This document shows, in pieces, positions 35,428 through 43,014 of a DNA stretch of 64,000 nucleotides (the first letter of the stretch is position 1; the number at the start of each line of letters is the position of its first letter). The stretch comes from Paenibacillus macerans (GTDB taxonomy: Bacteria > Bacillota > Bacilli > Paenibacillales > Paenibacillaceae): assembly GCF_023715465.1 (NCBI RefSeq), contig NZ_JAMBOE010000004.1, positions 62,001-126,000 on the forward strand, in the 5' to 3' direction. A program made the translations under genes and the position numbers. The notes beneath the pieces are model-generated. The model saw only the letters and a list, made by a program, of their open reading frames with translations. It was not told the origin of the DNA and did not search any database.

Positions 35428-35919
35428 TTATTCGCCTCCGTATCTGTTCTTGAACTGCTGCCGAGCGCGAAACAGTGTGGCTTTTACGGCTTCCTGCGTC
35501 ATTCCCAGCAGATCAGCAATTTCTTGGTACGACAGCTCCATCTCGTATTTCAGCAAAATAAGCTGCCTGTGCAGCGGCTTAAGCTCCGCCAGCGTCCGCG
35601 CGATCTCTTCTTGTTGCTCCTGTCGCAGCAACCGTTCCTCCGGCCAGTCCTTTTCCGGCGCTTGAAAGTCGGGAATTTCGGCCTGATAGCCATACCGCTT
35701 TTCACGGCGGCATAAATCGAAATATCGGTTGATTGCCACCTTGTACATCCATGCGCTGAACTTGTTCTCGTCAATGGCTTCCATATAAAGAAGTGCCTTA
35801 TATAACGTTTCTTGTACAACATCCTCCGCGTCGGCTGCAGTGGCGCCCAAACGGATTAAGTACATGCGGATTTCTCCGCATTTGCGTTGAAGGATTTCAT
35901 GAAGCTGCCCGGGCCCCAT
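35428..35919 (-). CDS. ECF RNA polymerase sigma factor
   Basis: 163 residues. Region 2 (AEDVVQETLYKALLYMEAID, then KFSAWMYKVAINRYFDLCRR) and region 4 (LKPLHRQLILLKYEMELSYQ, EIADLLGMTQEAVKATLFRA) are present; regions 1 and 3 are absent as in ECF sigmas. Start at 35919 is chosen because AAAGGAGGTG lies just upstream; the frame extends to 36012 but without a site and over a terminator. An ECF-like promoter directly upstream suggests autoregulation. Partner of the adjacent anti-sigma factor. Confidence 0.92.
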   Translation of the reverse strand: MGPGQLHEILQRKCGEIRMYLIRLGATAADAEDVVQETLYKALLYMEAIDENKFSAWMYKVAINRYFDLCRREKRYGYQAEIPDFQAPEKDWPEERLLRQEQQEEIARTLAELKPLHRQLILLKYEMELSYQEIADLLGMTQEAVKATLFRARQQFKNRYGGE

Positions 35920-35940
35920 TCTGCACCTCCTTTCGGTTGT

Positions 35941-35968
35941 ATAACGGTCAGATCGGGTAAATGTTATT
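35941..35968 (-). promoter_or_regulatory. Candidate ECF-type promoter of the sigma/anti-sigma operon
   Basis: On the minus strand AATAAC, a 16-base spacer, then CGTTAT. The AAC-N16-CGT spacing matches ECF promoters of Bacillus (SigW, SigX types), fitting an autoregulated unit. Confidence 0.45.
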
Positions 35969-35983
35969 TTTCGCAAAAAAATA

Positions 35984-36022
35984 AAAAAGGCGGACTCCCT
36001 GTAAGGAATCACGCCTTTTACA
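35984..36022 (-). terminator. Intrinsic terminator after tRNA-Leu copy 1
   Basis: On the minus strand AAAAGGCGTGATTCC pairs with GGAGTCCGCCTTTT, followed by a T-rich tail; 30 bases past the tRNA. Confidence 0.8.
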
Positions 36023-36051
36023 TATATGTCTCCAATAGTTTTTGTTTATGA

Positions 36052-36134
36052 TGCGGTCGAGAGGACTCGAACCTCCACGGGCGTACGCCCACTACCCCCT
36101 CAAGATAGCGTGTCTGCCATTCCACCACGACCGC
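36052..36134 (-). tRNA. tRNA-Leu (anticodon GAG), copy 1
   Basis: 83 bases without encoded CCA. Acceptor GCGGTCG pairs with CGACCGC; anticodon stem CTATC/GGTAG with loop TTGAGGG gives anticodon GAG, reading CUC and CUU. A long variable arm (GGGCGTACGCCC) is present as in class II tRNAs. Identical to the copy at 38278-38360. Confidence 0.95.
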
Positions 36135-36194
36135 GAATAATTTAGAAACGAACATTAATATTATATCTTCGCGGCGCTTAAAAGTAAAGCGGAA

Positions 36195-36557
36195 TTATTT
36201 TCCAGGATGCTTTCCCCGTTGTTTCCTGAAGCGAGCAAATTCAATATATTCCCGAACGAAAGCCCGTTCCGATTCCGACAGCGTTGCTGCAAAGGCCTCC
36301 CAGTCCCCGTCCCGAACCGTATATTGGGCTTTGCCCTCGTTTACGGCGGAAGCCGGTTTTTCCCGTCCAATCATGAGCCAATCCAGACTTACGTCAAAAA
36401 AATCCGCAATTTCGATCAGCTTATTCGAACTCGGCGTTGACTTCCCGCGTTTCCAGTCTCCCAAATTCCCCGTGCTGATCCCAAGCTTCAAGCAAAACGC
36501 CTTTTTGGTCAAACCCGCATTTTTAATCAGCAGTTCAATACGTTCGTAGATTGACAA
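36195..36557 (-). CDS. XRE family helix-turn-helix regulator
   Basis: 120 residues from a TTG start at 36557, six bases after GGAG; the ATG at 36599 has no ribosome site, and related regulators begin with a similar S-I-Y-E-R-I sequence. Helix-turn-helix at about 15-60: LTKKAFCLKLGISTGNLGDW, then KRGKSTPSSNKLIEIADFFD and VSLDWLM. The C-terminal half (about 75-120) is charged and of unknown role. It lies between two tRNA genes in the same direction and probably regulates its own or a distant gene. Confidence 0.85.
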   Translation of the reverse strand: MSIYERIELLIKNAGLTKKAFCLKLGISTGNLGDWKRGKSTPSSNKLIEIADFFDVSLDWLMIGREKPASAVNEGKAQYTVRDGDWEAFAATLSESERAFVREYIEFARFRKQRGKHPGK

Positions 36558-36843
36558 CTTCTTCTCCAACCTTCCCGTAACACCGTAATCATCTCGCATT
36601 TAAGTTGGGATAAAATAAAAGCTATTATTCCTGCGTGTTTCGCGCACAGATTGGGTTTTTGAAGCTCACAGACTGCTTATATCTTAGCACAGCGCCTTAA
36701 AGGACTTAATAGGTCTCCATGACTGCCCTTATTTTATCGCTCGAAGCTTATTTGCAAAAGCATCCCCATGCCGAATGTACCCATGACATTTGTCCCGATT
36801 GCATCTCAAGCATATTGCCGAAATGATCGCGTGCCGGGGCCTG

Positions 36844-36874
36844 TTGACCTGAAATGCATTTCATAAACTATACT
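36844..36874 (+). promoter_or_regulatory. Candidate promoter with palindromic operator for the HAD gene
   Basis: TTGACC (36844-36849) and TATACT (36869-36874) with a long 19-base spacer. A perfect 14-base palindrome TGAAATGCATTTCA (36850-36863) fills the spacer and could be an operator. The rest of the gap 36558-36940 shows nothing else. Confidence 0.4.
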
Positions 36875-36940
36875 TTTATAGGAAGACAGGACATACAAAA
36901 CCGAAAAAAGAGAAACATTCGGGTTAGGAGGAAACCATTC

Positions 36941-37795
36941 ATGAAAAAATTAATCGCCGTTGATTTGGACGGTACGCTGCTGACATCCGAAAGCAAGCCG
37001 AGCGCCGAGGGGCTGAACGCGATTCGCCAAGCGGCCGCCAAAGGCCACACTGTAACCCTGTGCACCGGCCGCGCCAGCTTTGATGCTAAAGGGTTGACAG
37101 GCGATCTGGCTATCCCGACCATCGGTTTTAACGGAGCCGCCGTTTATGACGAACGCGGGCAGTTGTTGCGGGAAACACCGATTGGAGAAGCCACGGCCCT
37201 GGACGCGGTACGATATTTGCTGGAGCAGCAAGTTTATTTTGAAATATTCTGCCCTGAGGCGATTTATTCCCCTTGCGGCGGGGAGCAGAAGCTGCAGGCG
37301 GAAATGGATGTGCTGTTAAGCGCCAATCCTGCGGCCAGCCGCGAGCGATTGTGGAAAAGCGCCCAAATCCAATTTATCCAATTTGGTTTTCAACAGATCG
37401 AAAACCCTTTGCAGCTGCTGGAGCGCGGGGCGACGGTCTATAAGCTGCTGGTATTTACCTTTGACGAAGCCAAGCTAAGCCGGATCCGCAAGCACTTCGG
37501 CGAGCAGGACCATCTTCACACGACATCCTCCGCCGATCATACCCTGGAAATCATCTCCACCGAAACCGATAAAGGGAGCGCCTTGCGCTTTATGGCCGAA
37601 CATCTGGGAGTCCCTATGGCCGATACCGTCGTGATCGGCGACAGCTATAACGATATTTCCATGTTTCACGTAGCCGGGACAAGCATTGCGATGGGCAATG
37701 CGGTCGATGAAATCAAGCAATTAAGCACCATGGTCACGCGCGATAACAATCACCACGGCGTGGCTTACGCTTTGAATCACCTGCTGGAATTGTAG
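36941..37795 (+). CDS. Cof-type HAD-IIB family phosphatase
   Basis: 284 residues, cytoplasmic. Motif I VDLDGTLL at about 7-14 with the nucleophilic Asp; motif II CTGRAS; motif IV VIGDSYNDISMF near 225; between them the HAD-IIB cap. These enzymes dephosphorylate sugar phosphates, FMN or similar small molecules; the substrate cannot be read. Start at 36941 follows TTAGGAGGAAA; the longer frame from 36854 crosses the promoter and is rejected. Confidence 0.9.
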   Translation: MKKLIAVDLDGTLLTSESKPSAEGLNAIRQAAAKGHTVTLCTGRASFDAKGLTGDLAIPTIGFNGAAVYDERGQLLRETPIGEATALDAVRYLLEQQVYFEIFCPEAIYSPCGGEQKLQAEMDVLLSANPAASRERLWKSAQIQFIQFGFQQIENPLQLLERGATVYKLLVFTFDEAKLSRIRKHFGEQDHLHTTSSADHTLEIISTETDKGSALRFMAEHLGVPMADTVVIGDSYNDISMFHVAGTSIAMGNAVDEIKQLSTMVTRDNNHHGVAYALNHLLEL

Positions 37796-37879
37796 TTGGC
37801 GGTTCCACTTGTGGAACAAGGTAGATAAAACTGCCAAAGTTAGCCTGTTGAAACTCAGGGGGTGAACATATGAGAACAT

Positions 37880-38110
37880 AACGGAAAAAAATGTCGCTAT
37901 TTCGGCGCTATCCCCCATGTTGAGTGAAATAGAGGAAATTTATGTCGTTATTTTCTCGAATCTCAGGGAAACGGCTCGTTTTCCCACCGTCCATTGGAAA
38001 ATAAGGACAAAAAATTCCGTTAATGGTGATCAACAGGCTCACTGCCCGAAAATAAGACCGTAGAGTTCCGCTATTTTCTCCCCCGCAGCTGATCACGGTA
38101 TTTCCGGGGC
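37880..38110. repeat. Intergenic AAATAGCGG-type repeat modules (copy 2)
   Basis: The gap 37796-38277 has no gene. It holds modules like ATGTCGCTATTTCGGCGCTA, GAAATAGAGGAAATTTATGT, AAAATAAGGACAAAAAATTC and GTAGAGTTCCGCTATTTTC, related to those near 6.2 and 54.3 kb. A short GTTCCAC-TT-GTGGAAC hairpin at about 37802 follows the HAD gene. Confidence 0.55.
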
Positions 38111-38232
38111 GTGATGCTATATAAGTTGAACTATTGATTGTACGGATCAGGGCAGTCGTGTGAAATGTTCTTACGATCGCTGTTGTTCGCGGATTTCTGA
38201 TGATTTTTTAGATTCTGATCACCTCTGGTTAT

Positions 38233-38269
38233 GCAGAAAGAACCTTGCGTTCAGCAAGGTTCTTTCTGC
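38233..38269 (-). terminator. Perfect 16-base hairpin after tRNA-Leu copy 2
   Basis: GCAGAAAGAACCTTGC (38233-38248) pairs perfectly with the complementary arm at 38254-38269 around a 5-base loop. On the minus strand it starts 9 bases past the tRNA. There is no T run after it, so it may terminate or protect the 3' end. Confidence 0.55.
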
Positions 38270-38277
38270 AATTCAGA

Positions 38278-38360
38278 TGCGGTCGAGAGGACTCGAACCT
38301 CCACGGGCGTACGCCCACTACCCCCTCAAGATAGCGTGTCTGCCATTCCACCACGACCGC
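38278..38360 (-). tRNA. tRNA-Leu (anticodon GAG), copy 2
   Basis: 83 bases, identical to the copy at 36052-36134. It follows tRNA-Glu by 20 bases in the same direction. No CCA encoded. Confidence 0.95.
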
Positions 38361-38380
38361 ATATTCATATGTTAAGAAAA

Positions 38381-38455
38381 TGGTGACCCGTAGGGGATTC
38401 GAACCCCTGTTACCTCCGTGAAAGGGAGGTGTCTTAACCCCTTGACCAACGGGCC
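38381..38455 (-). tRNA. tRNA-Glu (anticodon TTC)
   Basis: 72 bases plus encoded CCA. Acceptor GGCCCGT/ACGGGTC, anticodon loop CTTTCAC gives TTC, T-arm AGGGGTTCGAATCCCCT. Confidence 0.95.
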
Positions 38456-38599
38456 ACAGTCTCATGCCGCTCGGAAGCAGCGACAAAATTGAGTATAGCA
38501 AAAACACTAGAGCCTTGCAACCCCTAATTTTAAATTTCCATTTGAAAGAAACTACGGGAATTTGATAAGTATAATAGCCTAAAAGAAGGCGAAAAAAAT

Positions 38600-38795
38600 C
38601 CAACGGTTGTGAGCGATGCTATTTGAGCAAAAACGAGCGGATACAAAATGTAACGGTTGCCAGCGAGCCTATTACCCGTTTTATCGACAGTAATGGGGTG
38701 TTTTCACCTAAATAAGTGCGATTGCATCCGTTAAAAAAGAAACCACCGCTTTTTCGCGCAAATAAGCGCGGGTGACAACCGTTAGCGTCGGTAAG
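38600..38795. repeat. Intergenic GTAACGGTTGCCAGCG-type repeat modules (copy 1)
   Basis: The gap 38466-38918 between tRNA-Glu and the terminator of the Ser/Asn tRNAs has no gene. It holds paired modules: TGTAACGGTTGCCAGCGAGC, CTATTACCCGTTTTATCG, AAATAAGTGCGATTGCATCC, GTTAAAAAAGAAACCACCGC and AAATAAGCGCGGGTGACAAC. Related modules are at 60.8-61.0 kb. Confidence 0.55.
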
Positions 38796-38918
38796 AAAGG
38801 GATAGGGATAGAATACTCTCACTTCGTTCGAGACTGCGGCGAAATCCTCCCGAAGCTTATGCCCGACGATGAACCCTCCAGACGAACCCTCCAATTGAGG
38901 TTTCCCGCCCCTCTGCAT

Positions 38919-38953
38919 AAAAAGAACCTCCCGGATTAACGGAAGGTTCTTTA
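38919..38953 (-). terminator. Intrinsic terminator after tRNA-Ser
   Basis: On the minus strand AAAGAACCTtCCG pairs with CCGGGAGGTTCTTT, followed by T and A; 18 bases past tRNA-Ser. Confidence 0.75.
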
Positions 38954-38970
38954 AACGATGTATTTCGAAA

Positions 38971-39059
38971 CGGAGAGAGAGGGATTCGAACCCTCGCACC
39001 GCTTACGCAGTCTAACCCCTTAGCAGAGGGTCCCCTTATAGCCACTTGGGTATCTCTCC
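38971..39059 (-). tRNA. tRNA-Ser (anticodon GCT)
   Basis: 89 bases, class II with long variable arm. Acceptor GGAGAGA/TCTCTCC, anticodon loop CTGCTAA gives GCT (AGC/AGU), T-arm GAGGGTTCGAATCCCTC. No CCA encoded. Confidence 0.95.
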
Positions 39060-39066
39060 AAGAATA

Positions 39067-39142
39067 TGGCTCCCCGAACAGGACTCGAACCTGTGACAAC
39101 TCGATTAACAGTCGAGTGCTCTACCAACTGAGCTATCAGGGA
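39067..39142 (-). tRNA. tRNA-Asn (anticodon GTT)
   Basis: 73 bases plus encoded CCA. Acceptor TCCCTGA/TCGGGGA, anticodon loop CTGTTAA gives GTT, T-arm CAGGTTCGAGTCCTG. First gene of the tRNA group, 21 bases or so after its predicted start. Confidence 0.95.
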
Positions 39143-39169
39143 ACATTATAAATTGTGAGAACATCAATA

Positions 39170-39198
39170 AATTTATCACGATTAGGCGGTGAAGTCAA
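39170..39198 (-). promoter_or_regulatory. Promoter of the tRNA-Asn/tRNA-Ser unit
   Basis: On the minus strand TTGACT, a 17-base spacer ending in TGA, then TAAATT (extended -10). The expected start is about 20 bases before tRNA-Asn. Confidence 0.6.
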
Positions 39199-39243
39199 GA
39201 TTTAGTGATTGTTCCCCATAGGACAAGCCACGGAAAATAACTA

Positions 39244-39271
39244 TTGCAATCCGCTGGATAACCAATAAAAT
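39244..39271 (+). promoter_or_regulatory. Candidate promoter of the MFS gene
   Basis: TTGCAA (39244-39249), 16-base spacer, TAAAAT (39266-39271). The -10 overlaps the left arm of a long inverted repeat. Confidence 0.45.
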
Positions 39272-39311
39272 AAACTCAACGTTAAAATTATTTTTACGTT
39301 GAGTTTATTTT
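39267..39311 (+). promoter_or_regulatory. 16-base perfect inverted repeat before the MFS gene
   Basis: AAAATAAACTCAACGT (39267-39282) and its exact complement (39296-39311) are separated by 13 bases and end four bases before the GAGGTGG ribosome site. It may be an operator, or a hairpin in the leader. Confidence 0.6.
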
Positions 39312-39326
39312 TCAGAGGTGGGTGCC

Positions 39327-40589
39327 ATGAGCGAGAAAGTCCTGGTCAAAAGAAAAGGATTAGGTAGTTTAAAGGCCGATCTGCTGGTAAGCAAACCGTT
39401 TACGTATCTCCTCCTTGCACGCGTCATTTCCCGGTTTGGAGATTCGATCGATTCCATTGCCTACAGCTGGATGGTTTATATGCTAACGGGGTCTAAGGTT
39501 TTAATGGGTACCCTATTCGCTTTGAATTATGTGCCCAACTTGCTGTTCAGCTTTTTTGCGGGAACCCTGGTGGACCGGTGGCCCAAAAAGATTGTTATTG
39601 TTGCAACCTGCCTGGGCCGGGGAATCCTCGTCACCCTCACGGCTTTGATGTATTGGAAAGGGCTTCTGGCTCCGTGGCATCTGTACATTTTTACCTTGTT
39701 GATTTCAACGCTGGAATGCTTCACCTCCCCTGCCGAAATGGCTCTAGTCCCGCAGCTTCTTCCCAAGGAAAAACTGCTCCGCGGCAACTCCATCAGCACT
39801 TCCGCCTCAAGGGTCGCTGAACTGGCTGGCATGGCAGCGGCCGGCGGCATCATCGCCTACTGGGGAATATCGCATGCGATTTTAATCGACGGACTTACCT
39901 TCATGGCCGCTGCGGCGCTTCTCGCATTCATTCGCATCTCACCTGACTCCCTTCCTCCGACAAACCAAGCAAACAGCTCCTTTTTTCAAGAAATTCAGCA
40001 AGGCCTGCGCTACCTTAGAGCGAATAAACTTATCCTAATCATCATTTTCACGGCAGCTTATGTGAACTTTTGCCTATCGCCGTACAATGTGCTGAATGCG
40101 GTATATGTTAACGAAATTTTACGGTCCGGCCCAGAAGGTCTCAGTTTGTTGGGCATTAGCTTGATCATCGGGATGATCGCGAGCGGGTTATGGATCGGCA
40201 AAAAGGGCGATAACTTTAAAAAAAGCCAACTCATCATCACCGGTTACTGCCTGCTGGGAAGCAACTATGCTTTGTTGTATGTACCCGCTATTTGGCCGTT
40301 ACATCCGCTTTACCCGGCTGCCGCTTGCTGTTTTGGCATGGGCTTGGCCATCTCTTTAATCAATACCCCGGCCACGACGTATTTCATGGAATCGGTACCA
40401 AAAGAACTGCTGGGAAGAGTAGGCGCTCTTAACAATTTGGTCTGCACCTGTGCGATTCCGCTGGGAAGCGCCTTGGCGGGCGTGATGGGGGAATGGATGC
40501 TGGTCCACCGGCTTTATCTCGTTTTTGGTATTTGCCTGCTTCTGCCTGTCGTTTACCTGTTGAAACAGCGAAAGTTTATGAGCATTTGA
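39327..40589 (+). CDS. MFS family transporter
   Basis: 420 residues, about 12 membrane helices. N-terminal part: LLLARVISRFGDSIDSIAYS, then FFAGTLVDRWPKKIVIVATC, the loop 2-3 motif of major facilitator efflux proteins. ATG at 39327 follows GAGGTGG; a GTG at 39318 lies inside the ribosome site. An ArsR-like regulator follows 97 bases downstream on the same strand, which is a common arrangement for drug-efflux genes. Substrate unknown. Confidence 0.88.
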   Translation: MSEKVLVKRKGLGSLKADLLVSKPFTYLLLARVISRFGDSIDSIAYSWMVYMLTGSKVLMGTLFALNYVPNLLFSFFAGTLVDRWPKKIVIVATCLGRGILVTLTALMYWKGLLAPWHLYIFTLLISTLECFTSPAEMALVPQLLPKEKLLRGNSISTSASRVAELAGMAAAGGIIAYWGISHAILIDGLTFMAAAALLAFIRISPDSLPPTNQANSSFFQEIQQGLRYLRANKLILIIIFTAAYVNFCLSPYNVLNAVYVNEILRSGPEGLSLLGISLIIGMIASGLWIGKKGDNFKKSQLIITGYCLLGSNYALLYVPAIWPLHPLYPAAACCFGMGLAISLINTPATTYFMESVPKELLGRVGALNNLVCTCAIPLGSALAGVMGEWMLVHRLYLVFGICLLLPVVYLLKQRKFMSI

Positions 40590-40686
40590 CGAATCGCTAG
40601 CGGCTTTGCGCATTCTCACAGATAAGCTATACTAAATTGTACGGAAAAATATAGCTGGCTCTAGTCTTAACGCGGGGTGCGTGCAC

Positions 40687-41247
40687 ATGGAAATCAAGGA
40701 ACTGAACACGTTGGAGGAAATCCGCATATATTCGGACCCATATCGCATGCAGATCATGAATGAATTTCTGCGGTTGAACCGTCCGGCGACGATCAAGGAA
40801 GTGGCGGATGTGATGCGGGAGGTGCCTGCCAAAGTATACTATCACGCCAAAAAACTGGAGAGCATCGGTCTGCTGCAACTGGTGGACACCAAACTGGTCA
40901 ACGGCATTACGGCCAAATATTTCGAGCCTTTTAAAGGGCAAATCCACATTAGAAAAAGCGAGATGGATGAGGCGATCCAGCAGGTCTTTCAATCCGAGAC
41001 GGAAAAACTGCTAACCCACCTTTACGATGAAAGCAAGCAGCGCTTTCTGAAGGCCTCCAGGCTCGCTCCGCCTTCAGCACAGTTGACGAGTCCCAGCGTT
41101 TTTTTGACGAAAGAAAAAGCGGAGGAATTATTTCAATGGATCAATGATTTCTGCGAACAACACCAGGACGATAAAAAATCTCCGGATGCGGAACGTTATG
41201 AAATTTTTTTCACCATTGCCAAAAACACCGATTCTCCGAAAAAATAA
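40687..41247 (+). CDS. ArsR-like winged-helix regulator
   Basis: 186 residues. Winged helix-turn-helix at about 15-80 (IRIYSDPYRMQIMNEFLRLN, PATIKEVADVMREVPAKVYY, HAKKLESIGLLQLVDT); no metal-binding Cys pairs. The remaining 100 residues are helical. ATG at 40687 lies 7 bases after GGGGTG; a GTG at 40681 is possible. Probably controls the MFS gene upstream (inference from order). Confidence 0.85.
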   Translation: MEIKELNTLEEIRIYSDPYRMQIMNEFLRLNRPATIKEVADVMREVPAKVYYHAKKLESIGLLQLVDTKLVNGITAKYFEPFKGQIHIRKSEMDEAIQQVFQSETEKLLTHLYDESKQRFLKASRLAPPSAQLTSPSVFLTKEKAEELFQWINDFCEQHQDDKKSPDAERYEIFFTIAKNTDSPKK

Positions 41248-41435
41248 AAAGAACCATCGTCTCCATAAGCGAAAGCGTGGTTCTTATATTTTGGTTTGTT
41301 CATTTGTTCCAGCTTCGTTTTCGTTTTACGGGTCCTCATATCCGTGAAAGCAAACGGACTTCGGCTGAGTTCAGGGTTTCTTTTCCCTTCGCGGATTTGC
41401 TTGTTGCGCAACTTTTTGGCTTTGGACTGGGCCAT
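41196..41435 (-). CDS. Small basic conserved protein
   Basis: 79 residues, very basic at the N-terminus (MAQSKAKKLRNKQIREGKRN, then RTRKTKTKLEQMNKPKYKNH), ending in GDDGSFYFF plus a tail. Short proteins of this type occur in Bacilli; I do not recall a function. Start follows GAGGAG by 9 bases. The 3' end overlaps the ArsR-like gene convergently by 52 bases, and the region coding GSFYFF is also a hairpin with T-rich tail. Real coding is likely for the first 55 residues; the last 13 may be a read-on over the opposite gene. Confidence 0.65.
   Translation of the reverse strand: MAQSKAKKLRNKQIREGKRNPELSRSPFAFTDMRTRKTKTKLEQMNKPKYKNHAFAYGDDGSFYFFGESVFLAMVKKIS
41249..41291 (+). terminator. Hairpin between the ArsR-like gene and the small basic gene
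   Basis: AAGAACCA pairs with TGGTTCTT (41277-41284) and the plus strand continues ATATTTT. On the minus strand the exit is a stronger T run (TTTTTATTTTTT), but that lies inside the small basic frame. Confidence 0.5.
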
Positions 41436-41463
41436 CTTCGATCACTCCTCTTTCAAATAAAGT

Positions 41464-41665
41464 CGAAAATCACGGCTTTTCAGCACCGAAGCGTACGCTT
41501 CCGATGTGCGTTTTTTCAAAACGCTTTAGGTCGGATGAAGCCAGGGACTGAGTAGCGGAGCGTACGTTTTGGGTACGTGAGCAACGGAAGGCCCGGCTGA
41601 ATTCAAGATTCGACGCCGAACCCGCTTCTTAGCATCCACTTCGTGATCAAAAGCCGTGATTTTCG
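41464..41665. repeat. 202-bp element with terminal inverted repeats (copy 1)
   Basis: Begins with CGAAAATCACGGCTTTT and ends with its exact complement. An 88-base core (41533-41620) is identical to 42795-42882. No open frame with a ribosome site inside. Compared with copy 2 it carries about 36 extra bases near 41489-41530. Looks like a small non-coding mobile or structured repeat. Confidence 0.75.
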
Positions 41666-41719
41666 CCTCCTCTTTCGCTATATGATCAAAGTATACCACA
41701 TAACGGACACATGTTCCGC

Positions 41720-42190
41720 TTATTTGCCGGGGAGCGCGGTTAAGCGCAGCCGGCCGGCGCATTTTCCGCAGCGGTAGCGGTTTGGATCCACGCGGCGTTT
41801 ACGGAGGTACTCCATGCCGCACTGGGCGCAAACCAGCTTGAAGCGGTGGGGTAAAGTTTTTCTTTGTTTATCTCCGGGCAAAGCGTTGCAAAACCGGCTT
41901 CCTCCCACTTTTTTTAACAGGGCCTTAAATTCCGGGTCTCGATGCTGGTAACCTTGTCCCGACAAGTGCAAATGATAGTGGCAAAGCTCGTGTTTGATGA
42001 TCTTCTCGACTTCCTCTTGCCCATGAACGGCGAGCTGAGCGGGATTGATTTCGATGTCATGGGATTTCGTAAAATAGCGCCCCCCGGTCGTGCGCAGCCG
42101 GCTGTTAAACCTGGCCTGGTGGCGAAAAGGAACGCCGAAATCACGGAGCGAGACAAGCTCTATCCAGGCTTGCAATTGGTCGTTGTTCAT
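41720..42190 (-). CDS. sprT: SprT family zinc-metallopeptidase-like protein
   Basis: 156 residues. Zinc motif HELCHYHLH at about 66-74 and a C-terminal zinc ribbon (CAQCGMEYLRKR, then YRCGKC). The family (YdcK in B. subtilis) is related to SPRTN peptidases; bacterial role is poorly known. Its start has AGGAGA spacing upstream. Flanked on both sides by copies of the 166-202 bp repeat. Confidence 0.9.
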   Translation of the reverse strand: MNNDQLQAWIELVSLRDFGVPFRHQARFNSRLRTTGGRYFTKSHDIEINPAQLAVHGQEEVEKIIKHELCHYHLHLSGQGYQHRDPEFKALLKKVGGSRFCNALPGDKQRKTLPHRFKLVCAQCGMEYLRKRRVDPNRYRCGKCAGRLRLTALPGK

Positions 42191-42324
42191 CGGGTTCTCC
42201 TTTCTTGTTGCTCGCGTCCCGGCGGGTTGCCGTCACCGGAAACCGGCTTGGACTTCTACTTGAATTTTAACTTCCTATTACGCTACACTGTCAAGTAGGT
42301 TAATAGAAAAGGAGATCATAAGCG

Positions 42325-42678
42325 ATGTCCATGATGAGATACGTGATTTTACAGCAAGGCCAGGAATTGAAATTCGTGGAAATGCCGACTGACTATGCTT
42401 ATCAGCTCAGCGCATTGAATTTGCGGTTAAATAAGGAGATCGACAAATTAACGGCTGAGGAGGTTCCGGCGCTGCCGCGCGCGATTGCCGAATGCGACCG
42501 ATTGGAGCTGCTGCAGGAATCACTGCGGATTACGAGCGGGCTGGATTATATTAATGAACTCGAGGCCTCCTTTTCTTCCATCCGGGAAGAAAATTATCCG
42601 CTGATTTCACTGCTGACCGAAATCCGCGCCCTTCAGGCCCAACTCGAACAATGGTACGAGGAAGAAGAAGCAAACTAA
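42325..42678 (+). CDS. Hypothetical protein, 117 residues
   Basis: Start follows AAAGGAGA by 9 bases. The sequence is acidic and mainly helical (ALNLRLNKEIDKLTAEEVPA, LLTEIRALQAQLEQWYEEEE), without membrane segments or Cys motifs. I do not recognise the family. Lies divergent from SprT and upstream of the second repeat copy. Confidence 0.7.
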   Translation: MSMMRYVILQQGQELKFVEMPTDYAYQLSALNLRLNKEIDKLTAEEVPALPRAIAECDRLELLQESLRITSGLDYINELEASFSSIREENYPLISLLTEIRALQAQLEQWYEEEEAN

Positions 42679-42681
42679 ATT

Positions 42682-42745
42682 CGAGGTTTAATGCCGAACC
42701 CGCTCCTTAGCATCCACTTCGTGATCAAAAGCCGCGATTTTCGCT
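42682..42745. repeat. Partial right half of the 166-202 bp element
   Basis: The stretch matches the right end of the element (GCCGAACCCGCT, TTAGCATCCACTTCGTGATC, AAAAGCCG-GATTTTCGC), directly before copy 2. Confidence 0.6.
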
Positions 42746-42761
42746 TCCTCTTCCAATGAGG

Positions 42762-42927
42762 CGAAAATCATGGCTTTTCAGCACCGAGAAGGTTGGATGA
42801 AGCCAGGGACTGAGTAGCGGAGCGTACGTTTTGGGTACGTGAGCAACGGAAGGCCCGGCTGAATTCAAGATTCGACGCCGAATCCGCTTCCTTGCATCCG
42901 CTTCGTGATCAAAAGCCGTGATTTTCG
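42762..42927. repeat. 166-bp element with terminal inverted repeats (copy 2)
   Basis: Begins CGAAAATCATGGCTTTT and ends AAAAGCCGTGATTTTCG (one mismatch in the inverted repeat). Shares an identical 88-base core with copy 1. Confidence 0.75.
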
Positions 42928-43014
42928 CTTCCTCTTCCGGCGGGACGTGCACATCTTGGGGATTCGCCCCATAGTCTAAACATACCAAGGTGATTGCCGG
43001 AGGAGGAGATACGC

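Noticed and set aside
41526..41762. Open frame partly identical to one at 42725-42988
   Set aside because: The shared protein sequence only reflects the 88-base repeat core; neither frame has a ribosome site.
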